This document shows, one piece after another, positions 1 through 5,599 of a DNA stretch of 6,545 bases. Both the position numbers and the translations under genes were made by a program. The stretch is from Bacillota bacterium (GTDB lineage Bacteria; Bacillota; Clostridia; Lachnospirales; Lachnospiraceae). How positions within the stretch are numbered: position 1 is the stretch's first letter; the number at the start of each line of letters is the position of its first letter. Location of the stretch: NCBI GenBank assembly GCA_023392995.1, contig JAEWMZ010000472.1, positions 1 to 6,545 on the forward strand, given 5' to 3'. Below the pieces are notes generated by a model. That model saw nothing but the letters and a program-made list of their open reading frames with translations. It had not been told where the DNA came from and did not search any database.

Positions 1-276
1 ATAGCGAGCTATAATCCGATTCATCATATCCATCATTAATTCCTCTGACATATGTCCACCGGTATCATGGACCACCATTTCTGCATTATCTAGATATTTC
101 ATCGTTTGTTCAGCCATTGTGAAAGGAACTTCCTGGTCGTCCCGGCAATGATACAGTACCACTGGTTGCTTGACAGCTTCAATAGGAAAACCCCAATCCA
201 TGTACTCTAACTTTCCGCAGGCAGCCATTCCCATACAACCACCCACGATGGAATCCCTGATATAGGGCAGTTTTTT
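1..276 (-). pseudogene. Alpha/beta-hydrolase, C-terminal part, out of frame with its N-terminal half
   Basis: On the minus strand, 92 codons are open from 276 to the left edge, in the frame one base away from the upstream hydrolase ORF. The translation begins KKLPYIRDSIVGG and contains LYHCRDDQEVPF (plus-strand region about 120-155) and HDTGGHMSEE (about 40-70). In alpha/beta hydrolases a D-x-x-V-P loop carries the catalytic acid and a G-G-H carries the catalytic histidine, so this is the missing second half of the fold, not a separate gene. It has no start codon with a ribosome binding site of its own, and its frame is closed upstream by a stop at 286-288. The gene continues beyond position 1, so the true C-terminus is not visible. 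Assignment to the hydrolase is confident; whether the break is biological or a sequencing error is unknown. Confidence 0.8.
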
Positions 277-781
277 ATTCTTCTGTTAACTGAGACATAT
301 ATGTTTGCCAGAGTAAGGCAGCGATGTTCTCCAAGGAATCGTTCTGATAGACAGTAAGCTCTTGCTGAACCTCAGCCGGATATAGAGATAGAACTTCCGG
401 CTTGTAAACAGCGCCAAGCCCTTTATTAATATATACATTGTTTACTTGATCAGGCAAAGCGGCAGCAGTAGCATAAGCATAAGCTGCTCCCGCGGATATA
501 CCTACTACATCAAAGGTATTAATATTCAAATACTCTAAAAGCGGTTTGATTATTTCTGGCCACTCCGCAATATTCTTTAACAGGAAGAAATCCGAACGGC
601 CATAACCTGGACGTGCAATAAGGATGTATCGAAGAGGGAGTCCTTTCAGAAGTTCATCCATACCATCGGTGAATACAGAACCAGCAAGCCCGTGACAACT
701 CACAATAGGATAACCATCATTATTACCATATACCTTGTATTCTAGCTTTTTGCCATTTGGAAGTATAAAAATTTCGCTCAT
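275..781 (-). CDS. Alpha/beta-hydrolase, N-terminal part, cut short by a frameshift
   Basis: This encodes the first part of a cytoplasmic alpha/beta-fold hydrolase; no signal peptide is visible. The start is the ATG at 781 (MSEIFILPNG), because an AAGGAGA Shine-Dalgarno (plus-strand 789-795) lies 7 nt upstream. A GTG at 799 in the same frame would place that SD inside the gene. Visible motifs are the oxyanion-region HG (VSCHGLAGS, about residues 27-35 from this start), RPGYGRSD, and the nucleophile elbow G-I-S-A-G with the likely catalytic Ser at about residue 96. The ORF stops at TAA 275-277 after LTEE, before the catalytic Asp and His. Those lie immediately downstream in another frame (1-276). 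As read, the product has no complete triad and would be inactive. The substrate cannot be deduced; relatives include esterases, lipases and peptidases. Confidence 0.85.
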   Translation of the reverse strand: MSEIFILPNGKKLEYKVYGNNDGYPIVSCHGLAGSVFTDGMDELLKGLPLRYILIARPGYGRSDFFLLKNIAEWPEIIKPLLEYLNINTFDVVGISAGAAYAYATAAALPDQVNNVYINKGLGAVYKPEVLSLYPAEVQQELTVYQNDSLENIAALLWQTYMSQLTEE

Positions 782-800
782 ATAATTATCTCCTTGCACC

Positions 801-820
801 AGGTTAGTTGCTACTAACTT
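801..820. promoter_or_regulatory. Palindromic operator candidate at the hydrolase transcription start
   Basis: Arms GTTAGT (803-808) and ACTAAC (813-818) are perfect inverted repeats around a 4-bp centre. The outermost A/T pair at 801/820 also matches, and 802/819 would be a G-T mismatch. The palindrome sits just downstream of the predicted -10 box of the leftward promoter, over the expected +1, where a dimeric repressor would block initiation. Short TTAGT/ACTAA-type dyads of this size are used by MarR-like and HxlR-like winged-helix repressors; no such regulator gene is in the window. The dyad is read directly from the sequence; its role is inferred. Confidence 0.45.
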
Positions 821-849
821 AATTTACCATACTCTGATACTTTTTTCAA
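821..849 (-). promoter_or_regulatory. Sigma-A-type promoter of the hydrolase gene
   Basis: On the minus strand, TTGAAA (849-844) is followed after exactly 17 nt by TAAATT (826-821). This matches the vegetative consensus at 5 of 6 and 4 of 6 positions. Transcription would start around 813-815, giving a leader of about 30 nt before the ATG at 781. Confidence 0.5.
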
Positions 850-969
850 TAGAAGGATACCAAATATCTGCATTTCCTGTGAAAAACATATCGCAATACA
901 TGGGTTAGGATAAAAACGGCATTATAACAGAAAACCTGGAAAATATATACACAAAATTTCTTACATATA

Positions 970-978
970 TGATATACT
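970..978 (+). promoter_or_regulatory. Extended -10 promoter for the 1011 gene
   Basis: TGATATACT is an extended -10 element (TG-n-TATACT, 5 of 6 to TATAAT). It has no clear -35 box at the right distance, which is acceptable for extended -10 promoters. The predicted start near 985 gives a 5' leader of about 26 nt ahead of the 1011 start, with SD AGGAGGAG at 998-1005. Confidence 0.45.
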
Positions 979-1010
979 AAAGAAAAATTGCAGAGTTAGG
1001 AGGAGCGTCT

Positions 1011-1469
1011 TTGAAAAAGATAAATAGACGAATATCTTTATTAATGCTATTATTTCTTTGCTTATTAGGTGAAGGCAGCACAGGTGGCAAATCTGTAAGC
1101 GAGGTTAAGGCAGAAGTTGATACGAGCACAACAAGCACAGACTCACAGATAACATCACTTTTCGATCAATATTCCGATGGCATAGACGGGGCATATACCG
1201 AAAAATATGCCTCAGATCTATATGCTGCGTATCAGTCAACCGATGATTTGGATTTTATACGCCTGTTAAGTCAGCAGAAAGTGAAGCGTATTAAGCCTAT
1301 TGTTAATCTTCTTGTATCAGAAGTAATGAATTCTGCTGACTCCTTGGCTATCAAAGAATTTACAGCAAACACAGAAAAGTTGCTTAATACAAAGGACTTA
1401 AATGAGCGGGAGAAATATCTTGTTTACGAGGTATATACAAGTATTCTATACTACAGGATAACATTATAG
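1011..1469 (+). CDS. Small secreted protein of unknown function (possibly frameshifted at its C-terminus)
   Basis: I do not recognise this 152-aa protein. It starts at TTG 1011, supported by the very strong SD AGGAGGAG (998-1005) at about 5 nt spacing. The N-terminus is a classic signal peptide: basic residues KKINRR (2-7), then a hydrophobic stretch ISLLMLLFLCLL (8-19). Cleavage is plausible after V-K-A (residue 34). No lipobox is evident. A Ser/Thr-rich linker (38-46) leads into a mostly helical, charged region (47-145) without a familiar motif. After residue about 132 the -1 frame is also open and continues past this stop to TAA 1511-1513, reading DNIIDSGSGAYFAVTLRR. The native protein may therefore be about 170 aa and this copy frameshifted near its end. 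It lies 60 nt upstream of the acetyltransferase gene and is probably co-transcribed with it. Confidence 0.75.
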   Translation: MKKINRRISLLMLLFLCLLGEGSTGGKSVSEVKAEVDTSTTSTDSQITSLFDQYSDGIDGAYTEKYASDLYAAYQSTDDLDFIRLLSQQKVKRIKPIVNLLVSEVMNSADSLAIKEFTANTEKLLNTKDLNEREKYLVYEVYTSILYYRITL

Positions 1470-1529
1470 ATTCGGGTAGTGGGGCATACTTTGCAGTTAC
1501 ATTAAGAAGATAAGAAGGTTGGAGGAACG

Positions 1530-2387
1530 ATGTTTCAATATAAGACGTTAGAGAATATAAGGATAGAAGTATTACAGGAAGCCTTTGTCGAAGCCTTTTC
1601 GGATTACCAGATTAAACTCGACATGCCAATGTGGAAATTTGAGGCCATGCTGCAAAGAAGAGGCTATGACCCGGGTCTTTCGATCGGTGCCTTTCAGGGT
1701 GAGCGCTTGGCAGGCTTTGTTCTGAATGGTTTTCGTGACTGGAATGGCAAAGCAACAGTTTACGATCTGGGAACAGGAGTTATTGGTGAATACAGAAAGC
1801 AGGGGATAACCAGTAATAACCTGTTTTATCTTAAGACCTTGCTGAAAGAAAAGGGTGTAGAACAGTATCTGCTGGAAGTGCTCCAAACAAATACCTCGGC
1901 CTTCCAATTATATAAAAAGCAAGGGTTTGAGGTGGTGAGAGAATTTGCTTGTTTTCATAGGGACAAGAATTTATATCGATCAAGTGTTAGCTGGGAGGTT
2001 GCGGTACTTGACAGAATGGACGAGGCTGAGCAGGAGCTTTGTACTAGCTTTTGGGATTATAGTCCTTCCTGGCAGAATTCGGCGGCGTCAGTTAAAGCAC
2101 TGGGAGAGGCCTTTCGGTATTGTGTTGTAAGGATTGACGGAGTGATAGCAGGCTATGGCGTGATCGATAAAAGAACCGGTGACATAGCTCAGATTGCAGT
2201 GGATCGACCCTATCGACGAAGAGGAATTGCAGGCAGTATTATGGCAGGGTTGATGAACCAAACGGATGAAACTAAAATCGCTGTCCTTAATGTGGACAGC
2301 AGAGATACAGGTATGAAGAGCTTTCTGTTGGAGGCAGGTTTTGCAAATACTGTGGATCAATATGAGATGCTTCTGACATTAAACTAG
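1530..2387 (+). CDS. Tandem-domain GNAT family N-acetyltransferase
   Basis: This is a cytoplasmic 285-aa protein built from two GNAT (Gcn5-related) folds, which transfer acetyl from acetyl-CoA to an amine. In the first domain (about 1-150), the acetyl-CoA pyrophosphate loop is the R-K-Q-G-I segment (89-93, within VIGEYRKQGITSNN). The motif-B segment NTSAFQLYKKQGFE (121-134) fits the usual N..A..LY..GF pattern. The second domain (about 155-285) has its own loop VDRPYRRRGIAGSIM (224-238) and ends with a LLEAGF motif (266-271). Both loops look intact, so either site could bind CoA; often only one is catalytic in such tandem proteins. The start ATG 1530 has SD GGAGG at 1521-1525, a slightly short 4-nt gap. 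The acceptor cannot be predicted; small-molecule, antibiotic or protein N-terminal acetylation are all possible. Confidence 0.9.
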   Translation: MFQYKTLENIRIEVLQEAFVEAFSDYQIKLDMPMWKFEAMLQRRGYDPGLSIGAFQGERLAGFVLNGFRDWNGKATVYDLGTGVIGEYRKQGITSNNLFYLKTLLKEKGVEQYLLEVLQTNTSAFQLYKKQGFEVVREFACFHRDKNLYRSSVSWEVAVLDRMDEAEQELCTSFWDYSPSWQNSAASVKALGEAFRYCVVRIDGVIAGYGVIDKRTGDIAQIAVDRPYRRRGIAGSIMAGLMNQTDETKIAVLNVDSRDTGMKSFLLEAGFANTVDQYEMLLTLN

Positions 2388-2470
2388 CACGATCATGGCT
2401 TCTACGATTTCAAGATTTCTTTCCAGTCTAATAATACAGTAATGTTAACAGGATTTAACAGAACAATGAC

Positions 2471-2509
2471 AAATAATAAATAAAAATAATAAATAGAAAT
2501 AATAAATAG
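2471..2509 (+). repeat. Three tandem copies of a 13-bp AT-rich unit
   Basis: The unit AAATAATAAATAG occurs at 2484-2496 and 2497-2509. A copy ending in A instead of G occurs at 2471-2483. The array ends directly against an AGGAGG-like sequence (2508-2515) and lies 31 bp before the zinc-ribbon start codon. The clean head-to-tail repetition suggests slippage. It could vary in copy number and affect expression of the gene behind it, but that is inference. Confidence 0.85.
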
Positions 2510-2539
2510 GAGGAATATACTAAAAGGAGAGTGATTTTT

Positions 2540-2761
2540 ATGGAGTGTCCGTATTGTAAAAAGCAAATGCAATCAGGTACAATTGATGTTTATGATACCT
2601 TAAGTTGGTCTCCGCGTGGTGGAAAACGGAGAGGACCCACAAAGTATTCTATAGCAAAACAAGGCGTTTTACTAGCTAGATATTATTTGTTGGAACTAGC
2701 TTCAAAGGAAGCATTTTATTGACAGGAATGTAAAAAGATAATAATAGATTTAATCCCATAA
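2540..2761 (+). pseudogene. Small zinc-ribbon protein (DUF6487-like) interrupted by in-frame TGA at a cysteine position
   Basis: The start is ATG 2540 (MECPYCKKQM), with SD AAGGAG at 2524-2529 and 10-nt spacing; the in-frame GTG at 2531 directly abuts the SD. C3-P-Y-C6 is one half of a metal-binding ribbon. The ORF stops at TGA 2720-2722 after EAFY, giving 60 aa. Reading through, the same frame continues QECKKIIIDLIP to TAA 2759-2761, for a total of 73 codons. Small zinc-ribbon proteins of this type (DUF6487, from memory) end in a Tyr-Cys-x-x-Cys-Lys-Lys-Ile-Ile pattern, so TGA sits exactly where the third cysteine should be and the fourth is C64. Options are a one-base nonsense mutation of TGT/TGC, a sequencing error, or selenocysteine. 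I found no convincing hairpin after the TGA, so I favour a broken gene. The function of the family is unknown. Confidence 0.65.
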
Positions 2762-2852
2762 GAACAAATAGGATCTATGTTTTTATATAGAGCAGCAATT
2801 ATTCGCAGGGATAGCCACATATAAATATGCGGGTTCACATCTTGAATACAAA

Positions 2853-2881
2853 TTGACAATAGTCGTTACAGGATCTAAGAT
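2853..2881 (+). promoter_or_regulatory. Candidate promoter with perfect -35
   Basis: TTGACA (2853-2858) is followed after 17 nt by TAAGAT (2876-2881, 4 of 6 to consensus). A transcript from it would begin near 2888, inside the hairpin that follows, so it may be chance or serve a short RNA. No gene lies directly downstream. Confidence 0.3.
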
Positions 2882-2920
2882 TCAGAATTTGCTTAGGTTC
2901 TGAACGGCTTATTCTTTTTT
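2877..2920 (+). terminator. Probable intrinsic terminator, weak
   Basis: TTCAGAATTT (2881-2890) pairs with AGGTTCTGAA (2895-2904) around a GCTT loop: ten pairs, two of them G-U. AAG (2877-2879) can add three more pairs with CTT (2908-2910) across a small internal loop. The run ATTCTTTTTT follows at 2911-2920. The stem is AT-rich and the U-run is not flush with the main stem, so efficiency is doubtful. It would end transcription from the zinc-ribbon gene or upstream. Confidence 0.45.
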
Positions 2921-3062
2921 ATAAAAGGTATCGCCGTCCGATAGTAAAATATTCAGGGGTTGACAAATAAACATGTTAGAATTACTAACCCAATAGAGAA
3001 AGCTTATCAATATCCTTGCGCAAATTAACAGATTTATTTGATAGTATAATATTACCAAGAAG

Positions 3063-3090
3063 TTTACAAATATAGTTTCATCATCTATAA
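3063..3090 (+). promoter_or_regulatory. Strong sigma-A-type promoter of the two-component operon
   Basis: TTTACA (3063-3068, 5 of 6) and TATAAT (3085-3090, 6 of 6) are separated by 16 nt. The predicted start near 3097 gives a leader of about 69 nt before the regulator ATG. A second perfect TATAAT at 3045-3050 lacks a well-spaced -35 (TTAACA at 3025-3030 is only 14 nt away) but could be an alternative start. Confidence 0.6.
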
Positions 3091-3165
3091 TTACCCAACA
3101 TAAGAGCCAAATTTTAAAAAAGCATCAAATAAGGTTCAAAATAAAAAAACAAGATAGGACATGCC

Positions 3166-3837
3166 ATGATTAATATTTTAATTGTTGAAGATGAAAAGAA
3201 CATTGCATTTTTACTTTACGCCAACCTGACTCAAGCAGGTTATTCCTGCGTATGCGCATATAATGGGGCAGCCGCAGTAGAGAAGATTGATAAAGACAAA
3301 TACGATTTAATACTTTTGGATATCATGCTGCCTGAAATAGATGGGTACGAACTTGCTGAATATATAAGACCAAAAAATATTCCGATCATATTTCTTACTG
3401 CCAAGTCCTCCGTTTTAGAAAAAGTAAAGGGATTAAAACTTGGTGCGGATGATTATATTGTAAAGCCCTTTGAAATGATTGAATTATTAGCCCGGGTAGA
3501 AGCGGTATTAAGAAGATACAATCTATGTGAAACAAAAATAACCTTCGGAGAGCTAGAAATAGATACCATCTCCAGGTCGGTTACCAAGGAGGGCAGGGAA
3601 ATTGCGCTGACCGTAAAAGAGTACGATATGCTGATATTCTTTATACGAAACAAAAACATTGCCCTGTTTCGGGAGAAAATCTATGAAAATGTTTGGGGAG
3701 GAGATTATACGGGTGACAGCCGTACGGTTGATTTGCACGTACAGCGTCTGCGTAAAAAGCTGAACTGGGAGAACAAGATTGTGTCCGTGTATAAGATTGG
3801 GTACCGATTGGATATGCAAAAAGATTTAAACAATTGA
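3166..3837 (+). CDS. OmpR/PhoB-family response regulator
   Basis: This 223-aa cytoplasmic transcription factor is of normal length for the family. The receiver domain (1-117) has the acidic pocket E8-D9, phospho-acceptor D52 (LLDIMLPEIDG), switch T78 and K100 in VKPF, so all key residues are present. A short linker leads to a winged-helix DNA-binding domain (about 124-215). Its recognition helix lies in SRTVDLHVQRLRKKL (185-199) and its final wing carries the characteristic IGYR (211-214). The start is ATG 3166 with only a weak AGGA (3156-3159), so translation may be modest. The kinase that should phosphorylate D52 is probably the gene at 4034, 196 bp downstream; that gap is unusually long for such pairs and contains an apparent second regulator tail. 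Target genes are unknown; the secreted protein at 5600 is a natural candidate. Confidence 0.95.
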   Translation: MINILIVEDEKNIAFLLYANLTQAGYSCVCAYNGAAAVEKIDKDKYDLILLDIMLPEIDGYELAEYIRPKNIPIIFLTAKSSVLEKVKGLKLGADDYIVKPFEMIELLARVEAVLRRYNLCETKITFGELEIDTISRSVTKEGREIALTVKEYDMLIFFIRNKNIALFREKIYENVWGGDYTGDSRTVDLHVQRLRKKLNWENKIVSVYKIGYRLDMQKDLNN

Positions 3838-3857
3838 TAGAAATGGATACAACTTAG

Positions 3858-3946
3858 ATACATATCGCATTTAACATTAGCTTGAGGGTAAGGAGTTCAA
3901 AAGATAACTTATCACTCGTTTTCATATTGGCTATCGATTTAAATGA
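3858..3946 (+). pseudogene. Fossil of a second OmpR-type regulator C-terminus
   Basis: Just before TGA 3944-3946, the frame from 3908 reads LITRFHIGYRFK then stop. This closely matches the end of OmpR-family regulators, and specifically the intact neighbour's IVSVYKIGYRL. Immediately upstream, in a shifted frame (from 3858), the sequence reads NISLRVRSSKDN, comparable with the neighbour's HVQRLRKKLNWEN. LR-to-IGYR spacing is 13 residues here against 14 in the intact gene. The open stretches are short and broken by stops (3855-3857, 3905-3907) and at least one frameshift, so this is not expressed as a protein. A chance match is possible, but the correct order, spacing, terminal stop and following strong SD argue for a remnant. 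Confidence 0.5.
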
Positions 3947-3993
3947 AAAGGAGGCGATTGTATTGGAGTTGTGAAAATGAAGTAATACAATAA
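3943..3993 (+). other. Strong orphan Shine-Dalgarno with mini-ORFs in the kinase leader
   Basis: AAGGAGG (3948-3954) is one of the best ribosome binding sites in the window, yet no gene follows. The best-spaced start is TTG 3963, which gives only three codons (TTG-GAG-TTG-TGA). Another frame runs from ATG 3943 (before the SD) or TTG 3958 (too close) to TAA 3991-3993, at most 16 residues, ending where the next hairpin begins. It may be the relic of an earlier gene start behind the fossil regulator, or a translated leader controlling the kinase. Confidence 0.4.
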
Positions 3994-4014
3994 CATCTCT
4001 TCCAAAAGAGATGT
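3993..4014 (+). promoter_or_regulatory. Perfect 9-bp hairpin just upstream of the kinase ribosome binding site
   Basis: ACATCTCTT (3993-4001) pairs perfectly with AAGAGATGT (4006-4014) around a CCAA loop. It lies 6 nt before the kinase SD AAGGGGAG (4021-4028). No U-run follows, so it is not a simple terminator. It could be an RNA processing or stabilising hairpin that sets kinase levels relative to the regulator, or a DNA operator. Confidence 0.6.
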
Positions 4015-4033
4015 AACACTAAGGGGAGCAGCT

Positions 4034-5491
4034 ATGAAATTTCGTACGTTTATTACCACTTTGGTTTTGTTTCTGATCATTCTTTTTGGCAGTTTATTTT
4101 TCATCTCTTATTCAATGTTTCGGACAGACATAACCAATATTCAGGAGCGGGGATTGAGCGAGCATTATTTTATTAATTCAACTTATGGAAAGGATTTGAT
4201 GGCAATCGTCGAACGGGGTAATTCCTATGAAGATTCCATAGCACCGCTTTATGAGACCTATGCAGACTTTTACAAAAGGCAGGGTGTCAATCTCGAGGTG
4301 TTATATCAGGGGAGAGTAATCTTAAGCAATTTTGGTGATACAGGGATGCAAATGGGAATGAATAACCCGGGAATGCGAAAAGTATCTTTTATCCAGAAAG
4401 AGGATGCTACATATATCCGTGTAATGGGAGAAATCCCAGGTACTGATAATCAGTATGGTCTAATTTATCTACACGATATTTCGGGAAACCTTAAGGCCTG
4501 GGAGCAGCGGCAAAGGATATTATTAATGATTGGTATAATATCTTCAACAGTTTTGGCAATCAGTCTCCAGATAGTGTTAAACCTGATCTTTCAGCCCTTG
4601 TTACTGGTAGCTTCTGCGACTAGGAAGATAGCAGCAGGAGATTACGACAATAGAATCAGGATCAAAGGCAGGAATGAATTAACGGAAATGGCGGAAGGTT
4701 TTAACCATATGGCGGAAGAAATCCAATTACATATCACACAATTGGCGGAAGCATCCTTACGAAAACAACAGTTTGTTGATAACTTCGCCCATGAAATAAG
4801 AACACCGCTGACATCAGTATTCGGTTTCGCAGAATACATCCAAAAATCTCCCATCGATAATGAAGAGAAGATAAAAGCAGCAGGAATTATCATGGATGAA
4901 AGCAAGCATATGCTCAATATATCGGATCGATTAATGGAGTTGGCGGTACTTAGGAATTCTGAAATATCCAGAGAGAGGATAGGGACAGAACAGCTTTTTA
5001 TGAATGCCAGGAATTACATGTCGGATAAATTAAATGCAGCAGATATAACACTTACCTTCTGCAATGACATTGATTATCTATATGGAGATCAGGATTTGCT
5101 GGAGAGTCTGCTAATAAATTTAACGGACAATGCCATAAAAGCCAGCAGTCCAGGGGATACAATAGGTTGGGGAACCTGCTTAGAGGAAGGGAAGAAGGTG
5201 CTGCTGGTTAAGGATAAGGGAACGGGAATTCCACCAGAAGCATTGGAAAAGTTAACAGAGCCTTTTTACCGGGTGGATAAGTCCCGTAGCAGAGAGTACG
5301 GTGGAGTTGGGTTAGGACTATCCATATGCGGTTTTATTGCAGAGTTACATCATGCAGAACTGAGCTTTCATTCCAGACCACAAGAAGGGACGATAGTCAA
5401 ATTAGTATTTAATGATGAAAACAATCAAATAGCAATCAGCAAAAAAAACAGTAAACAATCAAACAGCAATAAAATAGCACACAAAAAGTAA
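4034..5491 (+). CDS. Membrane sensor histidine kinase with HAMP domain
   Basis: This 485-aa inner-membrane kinase probably pairs with the regulator at 3166. TM1 is at about 7-29 and TM2 at about 161-186. They enclose an extracellular sensor of about 130 residues (30-160) that matches no family I can name. HAMP spans about 187-240 (PLLLVASATRKIAAGDYDNRI). The H-box FAHEIRTPL carries phospho-His 253. The ATPase domain has the N-box (INLTDNAIKAS, N366), G1 (VKDKGTGIP, D394), F-box (PFYRVDKSRS) and G2 (GGVGLGLSI, 423-431). All catalytic elements are intact. The Lys/Asn/Ser-rich tail after about residue 460 is extra and low in complexity. The start ATG 4034 is supported by SD AAGGGGAG (4021-4028). 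The preceding hairpin suggests post-transcriptional tuning. Confidence 0.95.
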   Translation: MKFRTFITTLVLFLIILFGSLFFISYSMFRTDITNIQERGLSEHYFINSTYGKDLMAIVERGNSYEDSIAPLYETYADFYKRQGVNLEVLYQGRVILSNFGDTGMQMGMNNPGMRKVSFIQKEDATYIRVMGEIPGTDNQYGLIYLHDISGNLKAWEQRQRILLMIGIISSTVLAISLQIVLNLIFQPLLLVASATRKIAAGDYDNRIRIKGRNELTEMAEGFNHMAEEIQLHITQLAEASLRKQQFVDNFAHEIRTPLTSVFGFAEYIQKSPIDNEEKIKAAGIIMDESKHMLNISDRLMELAVLRNSEISRERIGTEQLFMNARNYMSDKLNAADITLTFCNDIDYLYGDQDLLESLLINLTDNAIKASSPGDTIGWGTCLEEGKKVLLVKDKGTGIPPEALEKLTEPFYRVDKSRSREYGGVGLGLSICGFIAELHHAELSFHSRPQEGTIVKLVFNDENNQIAISKKNSKQSNSNKIAHKK

Positions 5492-5599
5492 ATAAACTGG
5501 GATCAAACAGAATTCAAATAGGAATGAAACAGTAAATTCAGGTATGTTCGTGGTAAGGAAAGAGATTACCTGATGGCCTGACTGGAAAAGGAGAGTAAG

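Larger units (their letters stand above)
2762..3165. other. 404-bp gene-free region ahead of the response regulator
   Basis: No credible coding sequence is visible on either strand; short ATG ORFs such as 2777-2824 lack a proper ribosome binding site. The stretch holds a promoter-like pair at 2853-2881, a hairpin with a U-run at 2877-2920, and a short dyad TATCG/CGATA at 2929-2943. It also has an isolated TTGACA at 2960-2965, an isolated perfect TATAAT at 3045-3050, and a strong promoter at 3063-3090. The A-rich leader 3097-3165 ends in a weak SD. Confidence 0.6.

Noticed and set aside
2088..2360. Open frames on the opposite strand of the acetyltransferase, regulator and kinase genes
   Set aside because: They lie wholly inside well-supported genes, lack ribosome binding sites and show no protein-like motifs.
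2720..2765. SECIS element downstream of the TGA
   Set aside because: Only three contiguous pairs (GGA/TCC) could be formed, with a large AT-rich loop. This does not support a selenocysteine insertion signal.
2777..2824. Short ORF starting ATG TTT TTA in the gene-free region
   Set aside because: It has only 15 codons, a poorly spaced AGGA, and no recognisable composition.
3961..3991. Separate kinase promoter (TTGGAG, 17 nt, TACAAT)
   Set aside because: The -35 matches at only three of six positions and the start would fall inside the hairpin. Co-transcription from 3063-3090 is simpler.
5538..5573. Inverted repeat TCAGGTA / TACCTGA between kinase and secreted protein
   Set aside because: The loop is 22 nt and no U-run follows. 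It is too weak to call a terminator or operator without conservation.
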